Positions 1-8,289 of a DNA stretch of 64,000 nucleotides are shown here, one piece after another. Source of the stretch: Bacillota bacterium (lineage in GTDB: Bacteria; Bacillota_I; Bacilli_A; Erysipelotrichales; Erysipelotrichaceae); assembly GCA_023388535.1 (NCBI GenBank), contig JAEWFZ010000024.1:19921-83920 (forward strand), given 5' to 3'. The notes beneath the pieces were generated by a model, which did no database searches, was not told where the DNA came from, and saw nothing but the letters and a program-made list of their open reading frames with translations. How positions within the stretch are numbered: position 1 is the stretch's first letter; each line of letters opens with the position of its first letter. A program made the translations under genes and the position numbers.

Positions 1-369
1 ACCTATCAAGAGTTGATGGGCAATCTCAAACCTTATTTAATCGGAGTTGTGATTGTGGCTTTAGCATTATTACCGCTTAACTATTCCTTTACTCTAGGTT
101 GGTTAATGGGTAATCTGATAAGTGTTGTGAATATAGTTTTAAGAGATATGTTTTATGATCGAGTTTTTAGAATTCGACATTTTAATGGTTGGCTCTACTT
201 TCTCTATTTCACAATTCAAGTCAGTTTACTAGCTTTGTCTATCGTTGTAGCTATTATTACAAGATGGATGAATGTTTATACATTGTTTATAGGGTTTTTG
301 TTCTACAAATACGCTTTTATATATTTTAAAGGTTTTAAAAAAGTGGATAAGACCACTTTAAACGATTGA
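1..369 (+). CDS. AtpI-like small membrane protein (5' end may lie outside window)
   Basis: Small integral membrane protein with four predicted membrane spans (about residues 8-24, 27-44, 61-83 and 90-105 counted from the TTG at 13). The motif GWLMGNLISVVN in the second span resembles the glycine-rich G-x-x-x-G-x-x-x-S-x-x-N pattern of ATP synthase protein I (AtpI), which helps assemble the c-ring or imports Mg2+ in F-type ATP synthases. The reading frame is open to base 1, so the true start may be upstream; inside the window ATG at 16 or TTG at 13 would give only about seven residues before the first span. AtpI is normally the first gene of the atp operon, but here only a decayed atpC follows. 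The family call rests on hydropathy and one motif, so it is moderate. Confidence 0.6.
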   Translation, partial: TYQELMGNLKPYLIGVVIVALALLPLNYSFTLGWLMGNLISVVNIVLRDMFYDRVFRIRHFNGWLYFLYFTIQVSLLALSIVVAIITRWMNVYTLFIGFLFYKYAFIYFKGFKKVDKTTLND

Positions 370-446
370 TTTAATTAGACAAAGAGGAAGGTTTACAAGT
401 TTCGTTATAGATAGGAGCTGTTTTTTCAATTTGGAGGATGAGGAAA

Positions 447-724
447 ATGATTAGAGTACAGATTTCTATCCTAGTCAGATTTTCTGAATGTTATAAATAG
501 CCTAACCGAAACTTAAGAACTATCCATAGTCAGATTGGAGTTTTAAAGAAACATATGATAAGGATAACTAATCTAGAAATCGCAATTATGATTCTCAAAG
601 ATAACAAAAAAAAAAGTACTTTTTTACAATTAGCGATGGTGTCGCTTCATTGGAAAACAATGACATTCAGATATTAATTTCTTCATCTGAAAGTCAAAAT
701 GAAATAGGCTCCAAACGAAACTAA
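447..724 (+). pseudogene. atpC: atpC remnant: F1 ATP synthase epsilon subunit, broken by a stop and a frameshift
   Basis: The gap between the AtpI-like gene and the Nudix gene contains a broken epsilon-subunit gene. A good ribosome site (GGAGG at 434-438) precedes ATG 447, which opens MIRVQI. The frame hits TAG at 498-500 (codon 18). Continuing in the same frame gives RTIHSQIGVLKKH and then TNLEIAIMILKD, which line up with the epsilon consensus T-x-D-G-E-I-G-V-L-x-x-H and L-E-I-G. In the A10 run at 606-615 the frame must shift (one A missing) to continue as KYFFTISDGVASLENN followed by IQILISSSE, matching the end of the epsilon beta sandwich (F-x-I-S-x-G-V-x-E-x-x-N-N-x-V-x-I-L-x-x-S-A-E). 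It ends at TAA 722-724. The C-terminal helical domain is absent. Two independent lesions make a live gene unlikely. Bases 370-446 between it and the upstream gene hold nothing I can recognise. Confidence 0.72.
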
Positions 725-748
725 GTCTAGAAAGAGAATGAGCATAAG

Positions 749-1144
749 ATGAGATACGAAAAATCATGTGGATTTGTGCTGATTAAGGATAATCAAGCCT
801 TATTGTTGAAGCATCGCAGTGGCAATCACTGGGATTTCTGTAAAGGTCATGTCGAAGCCAATGAAAGTGAGCTAGAAACCGCCTTACGCGAAGTCAAGGA
901 AGAATTAAATGGCCAGGTAGAACCCATAGCCGGTTTTAGAGAAACTATTGAATATTCACCAAAACCTAATACAGAAAAGCTCGTCGTCTTTTTCCTCGGC
1001 TACTTTTCTGGAGAAATTAAAGTCCAAAGTGAAGAAATCATAGAAGCTCAATGGTTTGATTTCGATGAAGTTTACGACCAATTGACCTTTATTGAAAATA
1101 AGAAAGTTTGGCTAAAAGCTCTTAACCATATACATGCAAAATAG
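749..1144 (+). CDS. Nudix hydrolase, diadenosine-tetraphosphatase-like
   Basis: A 131-residue single-domain Nudix protein. The Nudix box is at about residues 33-56 (G-x5-E-x7-REV-x-EE), which binds Mg2+ and hydrolyses nucleoside diphosphates linked to another moiety. The usual glycine after the EE-x pair is Asn here (EELNG). The short length, the opening RYEKSCGFVLI and the HWDFCKGHVE segment are typical of the bis(5'-nucleosyl)-tetraphosphatase branch, so cleavage of Ap4A-type stress nucleotides is the likely role; the exact substrate is inferred. The ribosome site before ATG 749 is weak. It is a monocistronic gene ended by a strong hairpin shared with the convergent pepA-like gene. Confidence 0.8.
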   Translation: MRYEKSCGFVLIKDNQALLLKHRSGNHWDFCKGHVEANESELETALREVKEELNGQVEPIAGFRETIEYSPKPNTEKLVVFFLGYFSGEIKVQSEEIIEAQWFDFDEVYDQLTFIENKKVWLKALNHIHAK

Positions 1145-1167
1145 GACCGAAGCGGTCCTATTTTTTA
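1138..1167. terminator. bidirectional terminator between Nudix and M17 peptidase genes
   Basis: Perfect 9-bp stem ATAGGACCG/CGGTCCTAT (1141-1149 and 1153-1161) with a 3-nt loop, flanked by A-rich sequence on the left and six T on the right. It overlaps the stop codons of both convergent genes, so it can serve both strands. Confidence 0.85.
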
Positions 1168-2517
1168 AAGATTTTCAATTAGTTTAACTAAGGTTTTAAC
1201 ATGAACCCCAGTAGCACCTTTGCTACGATAACCAGCGGCTTTACTTAAGAAGGCCGTCCCGGCGATATCTAAATGCACCCAAGGTAGTTGGTGATGTAAA
1301 AACTCACCGACAAATAATCCCGCTGAAATGGTACCACCTAAGCGACCACCACTATTTTTAATATCCGCCACTTCGGATTTATTCATGTTTTTAAAAGCGA
1401 TGTCGTTTGGTAGCTCCCAAATGTATTCATCAACAGCTTTCGAAGCTGAGATAACTTCGTCCATAAAGGCTTTATCATTGGTTACAGCGCCGCTATAAGT
1501 TTCACCTAAAGCAACTAAGCAAGCCCCGGTTAATGTCGCTAAATCGATTACTTTAGTTACCGGATGAACTTTGGTAATGTAATAAAGCGCATCCGCTAAG
1601 GTTAAGCGACCTTCAGCATCGGTATTGTCGACTTCGATACTTTTACCAGCCATCGATTCAATGATATCCCCAGGTTTGTAAGCATCCCCAGAAATCATAT
1701 TTTCCGCTGCAGCCACCACGGCGATGACATTGGCTTTAAGTTGTAAGCGAGCGATCGCTTCCATCGTAGCGATAACGGTACCAGCCCCGCCCATATCACA
1801 GAACATTGTACTCATACCAGTCGATGGTTTTAAAGAATAGCCACCGGAATCATAGGTTAAACCTTTACCGACGAGTCCTAGAACTTCCTTTGATTCAGGA
1901 TTATTCATCCATTTCATGACAATTAGTTTAGGTTCTTTAGCGGAACCATGCGCGACCGATAAATAAGCTTTCATCCCTAATTCTTTAATCGCCTCTAAGT
2001 CATAAACCTCAACATCTACCTTATGAGCCGTTAAACGTTCTTTCGTTAAGTTAGCTAAGGATTCTGGATAAATGGTAATGGCCGGTTCGTTGACTAAATT
2101 GCGGGCTAGATTAACCCCGGAATTGACGATTTCTAGACGATCTAATGCTTCTAAAATAGCTTGATCTTCTGTAATCACATTGATTTTTAGTTTTGGTTGA
2201 TTTTTTTCACTCTTATATTTATCAAAGAAATAGAAAGCTCTCATTAAACCTTCGACAACATCGAGATCTTCAATCGATTTTGGCTCAAAGCTGAGTTCTT
2301 CAATTTCTTTATCCGCAAGCTTTTTTCCTAGCTTGTATCCGGCTTCAATGCGTTGGCCGGCTTGGGCTTCTTTTCCTAAGCCAAGGTGAATAAAATCATG
2401 TTCCAATCCGTAGACTTCGCCTAATTTCCCATAAAAATTGTTTTCGTTTTTCTGATTACTTTCTTCAAAAAGCGATAAATTTCTCACTACGGGTTGATTT
2501 CTTAATATTTCATACAT
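1165..2517 (-). CDS. pepA: leucyl aminopeptidase, family M17
   Basis: A 450-residue cytosolic aminopeptidase that removes N-terminal residues from peptides using two metal ions. The M17 signature NTDAEGRL is at residues 298-305, and the lysine/aspartate metal-site segment GKGLTYDSGG is at 217-226, followed by a second metal-site segment CDMGGAGT near 240. The N-terminal domain is somewhat shorter than in E. coli PepA (about 500 residues) and no signal peptide is present. The start is ATG with GGAGG seven to ten bases upstream on the minus strand. It stands alone, divergent from the Gfo/Idh/MocA oxidoreductase, and is one of three peptidases within 5 kb, suggesting use of peptides as a nutrient source. 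Confidence 0.93.
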   Translation of the reverse strand: MYEILRNQPVVRNLSLFEESNQKNENNFYGKLGEVYGLEHDFIHLGLGKEAQAGQRIEAGYKLGKKLADKEIEELSFEPKSIEDLDVVEGLMRAFYFFDKYKSEKNQPKLKINVITEDQAILEALDRLEIVNSGVNLARNLVNEPAITIYPESLANLTKERLTAHKVDVEVYDLEAIKELGMKAYLSVAHGSAKEPKLIVMKWMNNPESKEVLGLVGKGLTYDSGGYSLKPSTGMSTMFCDMGGAGTVIATMEAIARLQLKANVIAVVAAAENMISGDAYKPGDIIESMAGKSIEVDNTDAEGRLTLADALYYITKVHPVTKVIDLATLTGACLVALGETYSGAVTNDKAFMDEVISASKAVDEYIWELPNDIAFKNMNKSEVADIKNSGGRLGGTISAGLFVGEFLHHQLPWVHLDIAGTAFLSKAAGYRSKGATGVHVKTLVKLIENL

Positions 2518-2598
2518 ACTGTATTGACCTCCAATACCAATACTTTACATCTCTAAGCCTAAGTAGTCAAAACAAACTCATTCAATCTAAGGATTATT

Positions 2599-2607
2599 TG
2601 TTATAAT
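2599..2607 (+). promoter_or_regulatory. extended -10 promoter for the Gfo/Idh/MocA gene
   Basis: TGTTATAAT is a consensus -10 (TATAAT at 2602-2607) with the TGn extension. It lies 22 bp before ATG 2630 with AAAGGAGG in between. No good -35 is visible. Confidence 0.65.
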
Positions 2608-2629
2608 CAATTTAAAGGAGGATCAGATA

Positions 2630-3583
2630 ATGATTCGTGTTGGAATAATAGGAACTAGTATGATTAGCGAACGTTTAATCGAAGCTTTTTTACAAGTAGA
2701 CGGTATCGAACCAGCCGCTATTTACTCCAGAAGCCTAGAGAAAGCTAAATCTTTCAATTTACCTAAAGCTTACGATAATTATGAAGCCATGTTAGCGGAT
2801 GAGGACATCGATGTTATCTATGTGGCCTCTCCCAATTCCGTCCATTATGGCCAAGCCAAGCAAGCTTTATTAGCCGATAAACATGTACTTTGTGAAAAAC
2901 CATTGGTCGGGTTTTATAAACAAGGTAAAGAATTGTTTGAGTTGGCTGAACAAAGAGGCCTTTATTTCATGGAAGCCGCAACCACACCACATTTACCAAA
3001 TGTTACCGCGATAAGAAACTTAATTCCTAAACTGGGCGTTGTTAAATCGGTATTTGCTAATTTTGCTCAATACTCTTCCCGATATGACCAACTCTTGGCT
3101 GGGGAAGTGACAAATATCTTTAATCCAGACTTTTATGGCGGTGCCTTGGGTGACTTGAATATTTATAATATCCATTTTATTGTGGCGGTATTTGGTGCCC
3201 CTAAAAAGACCCATTACTTTGCTAACAGGCATGAAAATGGGGTAGATACTTCCGGAACTTTGGTCATGGAATATGATACTTTCACCGCCGTAGCGAGTGC
3301 GAATAAAGATAGTCATGGAAAATCATGGATTCAAATTCAAGGCGAAAAAGGCTATCTATATACTGACGAAAAAGCCTCAATCCTAAAATCATTTTATAGC
3401 TCATTAACGGATGAAACCTTATCCTATCAACCACTTTCTGGGTATCAGTATGAAGTGTCAAATTTTGTTGAAATGATTGCTAATGATAATCGAGCCTTGT
3501 ACGAAGAATATAAACAACATACCTTGGCGGTGTTGAAAATCTTCAACGACTCGCATGGCTATAAAGAAGAAAAAGCTGATTAG
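2630..3583 (+). CDS. Gfo/Idh/MocA family NAD(P)-dependent oxidoreductase
   Basis: A 317-residue two-domain oxidoreductase. An N-terminal Rossmann fold begins GIIGTSMISERL (dinucleotide loop G-x-x-G-x-x), and the family lysine motif HVLCEKPL is at about residues 85-92. The C-terminal alpha/beta domain provides the substrate pocket. Members oxidise or reduce sugars, inositol or biliverdin-like compounds; the substrate cannot be told from sequence. The start ATG has a strong AAAGGAGG site. The gene is convergent with the M3 peptidase gene: the two stop codons overlap by two bases (TTAG at 3580-3583), and both ends lie in a hairpin. Confidence 0.87.
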   Translation: MIRVGIIGTSMISERLIEAFLQVDGIEPAAIYSRSLEKAKSFNLPKAYDNYEAMLADEDIDVIYVASPNSVHYGQAKQALLADKHVLCEKPLVGFYKQGKELFELAEQRGLYFMEAATTPHLPNVTAIRNLIPKLGVVKSVFANFAQYSSRYDQLLAGEVTNIFNPDFYGGALGDLNIYNIHFIVAVFGAPKKTHYFANRHENGVDTSGTLVMEYDTFTAVASANKDSHGKSWIQIQGEKGYLYTDEKASILKSFYSSLTDETLSYQPLSGYQYEVSNFVEMIANDNRALYEEYKQHTLAVLKIFNDSHGYKEEKAD

Positions 3584-3594
3584 TCAGCTTTTTT
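3571..3594. terminator. bidirectional terminator built into two coding ends
   Basis: Stem AAAAGCTGA (3571-3579) pairs with TCAGCTTTT (3584-3592) around the 4-nt loop TTAG, which itself contains the overlapping stop codons of both convergent genes. Runs of A on the left and T on the right complete an intrinsic terminator for each strand. Both proteins therefore end in Lys-Ala-Asp. Confidence 0.8.
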
Positions 3595-5328
3595 ACTTAG
3601 TTCGATAAAGGTATCAATTTGTTGAGCCGCTAGCTCTAAGGCTTGATGCCAGAATTCAGGATTACGGACATCGATATCCATCTTCAGCGCCGCATCTTCG
3701 ACCGAGTTGACGGTAGTCGCTTTAAGCAAGGCTTGATATTTTTCTACGAAACCTTCTGGTTTTTCTAAATACTGAGCGAATAAGCCCCGAGCAAATAATC
3801 CACCAAAAGCATACGGGAAATTATAGAAAGAAAGTGAAGGTCGATAGTAATGGCCTTTAACCACCCACATATATGGATGTAAACCAGCTTCTTGTAGACT
3901 GTCACCGTAAGCTTGTTTTTGTGCCTCTAACATCATTTCGGATAATTCTTCTTTGAACATGAATTTTTGAGTGCGACGATCAAAGACTTCTTTTTCGAAT
4001 ACATAGCGTGAATAGATATCAACGATGATTTGGGTTAAGTCCGATAAAGAAGATTCTAACAAGATTAATTTCTCCTGATCGCTAGCCGCTTCTAATCCGT
4101 AATGCATTAACAAGACCTCATTGAAGGTTGAAGCCGTTTCAGCAACAGGCATCGTATAGCGACGGTTCAAAGGGCGATGATCTTGAGTATGAAGTCCATG
4201 ATAGGAATGTCCTAGTTCATGGGCGAGGGTAACAATGTCAGAGAATTGATAGCCATAGTTCGTCAAAACTCTCGATTGTTTAAGCTGTGGTAAGTTGGCA
4301 CAGAAAGCTCCACCCACCTTACCATCTCTAGGCAAGAAATCAATCCAATCCTTTTCAAAATGTTGCTGGGTCATTTCCGCTAAATCAGGACTAAACTTAG
4401 AGAATAATTGAATCAGATAGTTTTTAGCTTGTTCAATACTGTAATGCTTAGCAGACTGATCGCTAGTTAATGGCGCAAACAAGTCATACCAAGGAAGACC
4501 ATCGCTATGTCCTAACAACTTAGCTTTTTGTTTTAAGAATTCTCTAAATTTAGGTAAATAAGCTTGCATGGCGCTCAAAAGGGCATCTAGAGTTTCTGCT
4601 TGCATCCGATTTTGTTGAAGCGTTAAATCCATGATTGACTCATAACCGCGCAGTTCTAGCGTAGTTAGAACTTGAGATTTAATATTATTTAAAGCAAACG
4701 CAATCGCATCGGCGATGCTTTCGGTTAATTTTAGCTCGGCTTGATAAGCTGATTTTCGAACCTCAGCCTCTTGGTCGTAGGCTAAGTTTCGTAATTCATT
4801 AAGGGTGGTTGTTTTGCCCTGATAATCGATGGTGGCTTTTGAGGTTAGATATCGATACATATTCGACCAACCATCACCACCGCTAATCGAGAATTTGGAA
4901 ATGATTTCTTCAATCTCATCCGCTAGTAAGTATTGATAATCTTTTTTAGCTTCTTGAAAATAAAACTTATATTCGCTTAATACTTCATCGTCGGCGATTA
5001 ATGTCTCAATCTCATCTAGGCTACCGAAATATTTCTCGACCTTGGTTAGATCTTTGGTGTAATTAGCTAATAATTGGGATAATTGAAATTGATATTGGTT
5101 GGCTTTTTCATTGGCAGTATCCGCCGCCACTACTAAGGCACAATAGCCAAATAGGGTAGCCGTTAAGTCTTTTAGCGACTCCAAATGCAGTATTGCTGTT
5201 TTTAAGGCCTTTTGGCTATTTTCTAAGCTTAAGTTTTGTAAGTCTTTTAACTTAGTTTCTAAAAGTTCTATATCGGCTTTAAACTTTGAATCGTCGAAAC
5301 CTTGATATAAATCGTTAAGATTGTACAT
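3580..5328 (-). CDS. pepF: oligoendopeptidase F-like, family M3
   Basis: A 582-residue cytosolic zinc endopeptidase that cleaves medium-length peptides. The zinc motif HELGH is at residues 370-374, with the third ligand glutamate in VAETAS near 397, and the following TFNE typical of PepF. The N-terminal half (helical, up to about residue 200) is the M3 N-terminal substrate-channel domain; length is normal for the family (about 600). The start ATG overlaps the stop of the upstream M42 gene by one base, with AAGGAGAG just before, so the two are translationally coupled in one minus-strand operon for peptide breakdown. Confidence 0.93.
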   Translation of the reverse strand: MYNLNDLYQGFDDSKFKADIELLETKLKDLQNLSLENSQKALKTAILHLESLKDLTATLFGYCALVVAADTANEKANQYQFQLSQLLANYTKDLTKVEKYFGSLDEIETLIADDEVLSEYKFYFQEAKKDYQYLLADEIEEIISKFSISGGDGWSNMYRYLTSKATIDYQGKTTTLNELRNLAYDQEAEVRKSAYQAELKLTESIADAIAFALNNIKSQVLTTLELRGYESIMDLTLQQNRMQAETLDALLSAMQAYLPKFREFLKQKAKLLGHSDGLPWYDLFAPLTSDQSAKHYSIEQAKNYLIQLFSKFSPDLAEMTQQHFEKDWIDFLPRDGKVGGAFCANLPQLKQSRVLTNYGYQFSDIVTLAHELGHSYHGLHTQDHRPLNRRYTMPVAETASTFNEVLLMHYGLEAASDQEKLILLESSLSDLTQIIVDIYSRYVFEKEVFDRRTQKFMFKEELSEMMLEAQKQAYGDSLQEAGLHPYMWVVKGHYYRPSLSFYNFPYAFGGLFARGLFAQYLEKPEGFVEKYQALLKATTVNSVEDAALKMDIDVRNPEFWHQALELAAQQIDTFIELSKKAD

Positions 5329-6368
5329 TAATTACTCTCCTTTTGGGTTAAATAATTTAGAATCAGATGATAGGTGTTTTCCAAAGCTTTAATATGGGTC
5401 CGTTCCATGCCATGGGAGGCATGTACTCCAGGACCGATTAAAGCAGCTCTGATATTGTTTCCTCCACGTAAAGCGGCGCTCGCATCACTGCCATAGAAGG
5501 GATAGATATCTAAGGCATAGCTTAATTTCTTAGCGCTAGCAATATCAACTAATTGTGAAATCATCTGATAGTCATAGGGTCCACTGGAATCTTTAGCACA
5601 GATTGAAACATCAAATTCAGTACAAGCTAAATCTTCACCAATACAACCCATATCGACAGCTAGTAAAGTGGTAATATCGCTAGGGATATGGGAGGCGCCA
5701 TGGCCGACTTCTTCGTAAGTAGAAAAGATAAAATCGGTATCATAATTGGGCACTATTTTCTCTTTAGCTAAAGTTTCTAAAAGCGCAAAGAGAATGGCTA
5801 CGCTGGCTTTATCATCGAGAAATCTTGATTTAATAAATCCCGCTTCGCCCATTTCCACTTTCGCATCATAGGCCACAATATCACCATTTTGAATGCCTAG
5901 TTTTTCGACATCTTCTTTATTGCGAACGACCTCATCAATACGGATCATCAAATCGTCGACTTTTCTTGATTTTTCATTCGCATCCCGATGCACATGGGAG
6001 GAGAAAGAAGTGGAAAGGATGGTTCCTCGGATGCGCTGGTTATCACGAGTGAGAACGGAGCAATACTCACCATCTAAGGTTGGCGTCGTCGGTCCACCTA
6101 AGGTGGTAACTTTTAAGGTACCGTCGCTATTGATGGAACGTACCATCAGACCTAGGGTGTCGACATGAGCACTTATTCCTAGTTTTGGTTGGGCTTGTTG
6201 ACCTTTGACATGGACAATTAAATTCCCTTTTTCATTAATTGTCGTATTAAAGCCATAATCTTGAGCCTTCCGATTTAAATGCTGAATTAAATTAAACGTA
6301 TATCCGGTAGGACTTTCTATTAATAAGATTTCATGTAAGAATTGTTTAGTTTTATCTGGATTAAACAT
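5328..6368 (-). CDS. M42 family glutamyl/deblocking aminopeptidase
   Basis: A 346-residue aminopeptidase of the M42 (TET-type) family with a two-metal site. Visible ligands and catalytic residues in order: HVD at 68-70, DDK at 185-187, the catalytic EEVG at 219-222, VDMG at 238-241 and HGMERTH at 319-325. A PDZ-like insertion domain fits between about residues 75 and 175. Members form large self-compartmentalised oligomers trimming peptides in the cytosol. The start ATG has AAGGAGG upstream, and it is the first gene of a two-gene operon with the M3 peptidase, a functional pairing in which the endopeptidase makes fragments and this enzyme finishes them. Confidence 0.9.
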   Translation of the reverse strand: MFNPDKTKQFLHEILLIESPTGYTFNLIQHLNRKAQDYGFNTTINEKGNLIVHVKGQQAQPKLGISAHVDTLGLMVRSINSDGTLKVTTLGGPTTPTLDGEYCSVLTRDNQRIRGTILSTSFSSHVHRDANEKSRKVDDLMIRIDEVVRNKEDVEKLGIQNGDIVAYDAKVEMGEAGFIKSRFLDDKASVAILFALLETLAKEKIVPNYDTDFIFSTYEEVGHGASHIPSDITTLLAVDMGCIGEDLACTEFDVSICAKDSSGPYDYQMISQLVDIASAKKLSYALDIYPFYGSDASAALRGGNNIRAALIGPGVHASHGMERTHIKALENTYHLILNYLTQKESN

Positions 6369-6387
6369 GATAAACCTCCTTCTCGAT

Positions 6388-6393
6388 ATTATA
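6388..6393 (-). promoter_or_regulatory. -10 element for the M42-M3 peptidase operon
   Basis: TATAAT on the minus strand, about 20 bp upstream of the M42 start codon. No clear -35 is seen. Confidence 0.5.
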
Positions 6394-6422
6394 GTTCTTT
6401 CAAAAAAATATTGATAGTCCTA

Positions 6423-6431
6423 TGGTATGAT
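6423..6431 (+). promoter_or_regulatory. extended -10 promoter for nicotinamidase operon
   Basis: TGGTATGAT: a TGn extension plus a five-of-six -10 hexamer, followed by AAAAGGAGGTGA and ATG 6450. It is divergent from the M42 operon promoter in an 81-bp gap. Confidence 0.5.
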
Positions 6432-6449
6432 GAAAAGGAGGTGAATAGT

Positions 6450-6998
6450 ATGAAACAACTTGTAGTAATTGATTGTCAAAATGATTTTATCAGCGGCTCA
6501 TTAGCTTGCATTAATGCCAATGAAGCGGTCGATTATATTGTGGAAACGATAAAACAATATCCAGATTTAGAAGTATTTTATTCTTTGGATTGGCATAGTG
6601 AGAACAACAAAAGCTTTGAAAGAAATGGTGGAATATGGCCGGATCATTGCGTACAAAACACCTATGGCGCTCAACTTAGCAATCGCTTCTTCGAACTGCC
6701 TTTAGAACAACAACCCAACTCACACAACATGTTCTTCAAAGGCGAAGACGATGAAATTGAAGAGTATAGTGCCATCCATGCTAAAAATATTTATGGTGAA
6801 GTCTTAATTGATCTAATTGAACCAGAGGCTTATATTGCTGGAATTGCGAGTGAGTATTGTGTTCGTGAAACCGTCTTTGAAGCGCTGGATCAAGTTAAAT
6901 TTAAGGTCATTGAAGAGGGATTAGGTTATGTAGCTCAAGATACCCATCAACAGGTACTAGAAGAATATCAAGAAATTGATGCGTTGGTAAAAGCTTAA
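6450..6998 (+). CDS. pncA: nicotinamidase (isochorismatase-like hydrolase)
   Basis: A 182-residue cysteine hydrolase that would convert nicotinamide to nicotinate for NAD salvage. The catalytic triad is visible as D8 (VIDCQNDF), K97 (FFKGED) and C137 (ASEYCVRE), and the family segment WPDHC is at 63-67. D47 and H49 (DWH) match two metal ligands, but the third, a histidine a few residues on in characterised enzymes, is Asn/Lys here (ENNKSF). ATG 6450 is chosen because AAGGAGGTGA lies just upstream; an in-frame upstream ATG would run through the promoter. The stop overlaps the next gene's start (TAATG), so the pair is coupled. Confidence 0.85.
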   Translation: MKQLVVIDCQNDFISGSLACINANEAVDYIVETIKQYPDLEVFYSLDWHSENNKSFERNGGIWPDHCVQNTYGAQLSNRFFELPLEQQPNSHNMFFKGEDDEIEEYSAIHAKNIYGEVLIDLIEPEAYIAGIASEYCVRETVFEALDQVKFKVIEEGLGYVAQDTHQQVLEEYQEIDALVKA

Positions 6999-7216
6999 TG
7001 ATCTTTTTGCTTATTAGTGGTGGTGAAATAGCCCGCTTAGGTATCTTAATTACCTGTTTTGGCTTTGCTTTTTATGGACTTTTAGGATTGAATTGGGAAC
7101 GCGTTCTATTAAAGAATAGAACCTTGGAAGCCCATATTTTAACCATATTAATAGCGATGGCGTTGGCCTATCTAGCGGCTCAGTTTATCTATGCCATGAT
7201 TCCCATGAGAATTTAG
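6998..7216 (+). CDS. DUF1146 small membrane protein (YwzB-like)
   Basis: A 72-residue protein with two membrane spans (about residues 12-32 and 46-68) joined by a short charged segment with a tryptophan (LNWERVLLKN). This matches the DUF1146/YwzB family of Bacilli, whose function is unknown. In Bacillus the family sits between the atp operon and the mbl region; here it directly precedes mbl and lies about 6 kb after the atpC remnant, a context that supports the call. The start overlaps the pncA stop by one base (TAATG). Confidence 0.7.
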   Translation: MIFLLISGGEIARLGILITCFGFAFYGLLGLNWERVLLKNRTLEAHILTILIAMALAYLAAQFIYAMIPMRI

Positions 7217-7227
7217 ATGATTTAATG

Positions 7228-7255
7228 TTGTTAAAGCAAATGTGGGTGTTATAAT
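7228..7255 (+). promoter_or_regulatory. promoter for mbl
   Basis: -35 TTGTTA (7228-7233), 16-bp spacer, then an extended -10 TGTTATAAT (7247-7255). It is followed by AAGGAG and ATG 7282. Confidence 0.7.
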
Positions 7256-7281
7256 AATAGAGCAAATTTGAAGGAGTGTAT

Positions 7282-8277
7282 ATGTCCATGTTATTTTCGA
7301 AGGCCGTAGGTATTGACCTAGGAACAGCGAATATGCTGATTTATGTAAAAGGTGAAGGCATTGTTATTGATGAACCAAGTGTGGTTGCGATCGATGCTGA
7401 AACTAGAAAAGTATTAACCGTTGGAAGCGAAGCTAAAGGCATGCTCGGTAGAACACCGGGTAAAGTTATGGCGATTCGTCCACTTAAAGATGGTGTTATT
7501 GCTGATTTCGAAGTTACTGAAATCATGTTATCGTATTTTATTCGTAAATTAAATCTAAAAGGTGTTTTCTCAAAACCGACGATTTTAATTTGTTGTCCAT
7601 CCAATATTACATCCGTAGAACGCAACGCGATTCGCGATGCCGCTTATCGTGCGGGTGCTAAACGCGTCTATATTGAAGAAGAACCAAAAGTTGCTGCCAT
7701 TGGTGCTGGTTTAGATATCTCTCGCCCAAGCGGCAATATGATTCTTGATATTGGTGGGGGAACCACCGACGTAGCGGTTTTATCTTTAGGTGAAATCGTA
7801 ACCTCAACCTCACTAAAGATTGCTGGGGACACGATGGATCGCGATATCGTTAAATATGTTAAAGATAACTACAAATTATTAATCGGGGAAAGAACTGCCG
7901 AAGACATTAAAATCAAAGTAGGTACGGTCTGGAAAGATGGTCGTTCCGAATCGGTAGATGTTTCAGGACGAGACTTAGTCACCGGTTTACCACATACGAT
8001 TACCATTACTTCCTCGGAAACCGAAGAGGCTATGCGTGAATCGGTGGCAGCTATCATTCGTGCGGTTCGTACCGTTTTGGAACAAACCCCACCAGAATTA
8101 TCCGCTGACATCGTTACCCGTGGAATTGTTTTAACCGGTGGTGGAGCTCTCATCAACGGACTTGATCAATTATTGATGAATGAATTATCAATCCCAGTAT
8201 TTGTCGCAACCAACGCGTTAACCTGTGTTGCGGAAGGTACGGGAATTATGTTAGAAAATCTTAAACATAACGGATAA
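7282..8277 (+). CDS. mbl: MreB/Mbl rod-shape actin homologue
   Basis: A 331-residue bacterial actin that polymerises on the inner membrane face and guides lateral wall synthesis. The actin-fold phosphate loops are clear: GIDLGTANML near the N-terminus, and the second phosphate motif DIGGGTTDVAVL near 155-166, with the adenosine motif GIVLTGGGALI near 280. ATG 7282 is preferred over the in-frame GTG 7276, which lies inside the AAGGAG ribosome site. The adjacent DUF1146 gene favours Mbl over MreB, since no mreCD follows. The VanY-type carboxypeptidase gene starts 13 bp downstream, linking shape and wall trimming. Confidence 0.92.
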   Translation: MSMLFSKAVGIDLGTANMLIYVKGEGIVIDEPSVVAIDAETRKVLTVGSEAKGMLGRTPGKVMAIRPLKDGVIADFEVTEIMLSYFIRKLNLKGVFSKPTILICCPSNITSVERNAIRDAAYRAGAKRVYIEEEPKVAAIGAGLDISRPSGNMILDIGGGTTDVAVLSLGEIVTSTSLKIAGDTMDRDIVKYVKDNYKLLIGERTAEDIKIKVGTVWKDGRSESVDVSGRDLVTGLPHTITITSSETEEAMRESVAAIIRAVRTVLEQTPPELSADIVTRGIVLTGGGALINGLDQLLMNELSIPVFVATNALTCVAEGTGIMLENLKHNG

Positions 8278-8289
8278 AGCGGGCGAGTT

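Noticed and set aside
447..724. atpC frameshift as a sequencing error in the A10 run
   Set aside because: Not fully excluded for the frameshift, but the separate TAG at 498 and missing C-terminal domain still make the gene defective.
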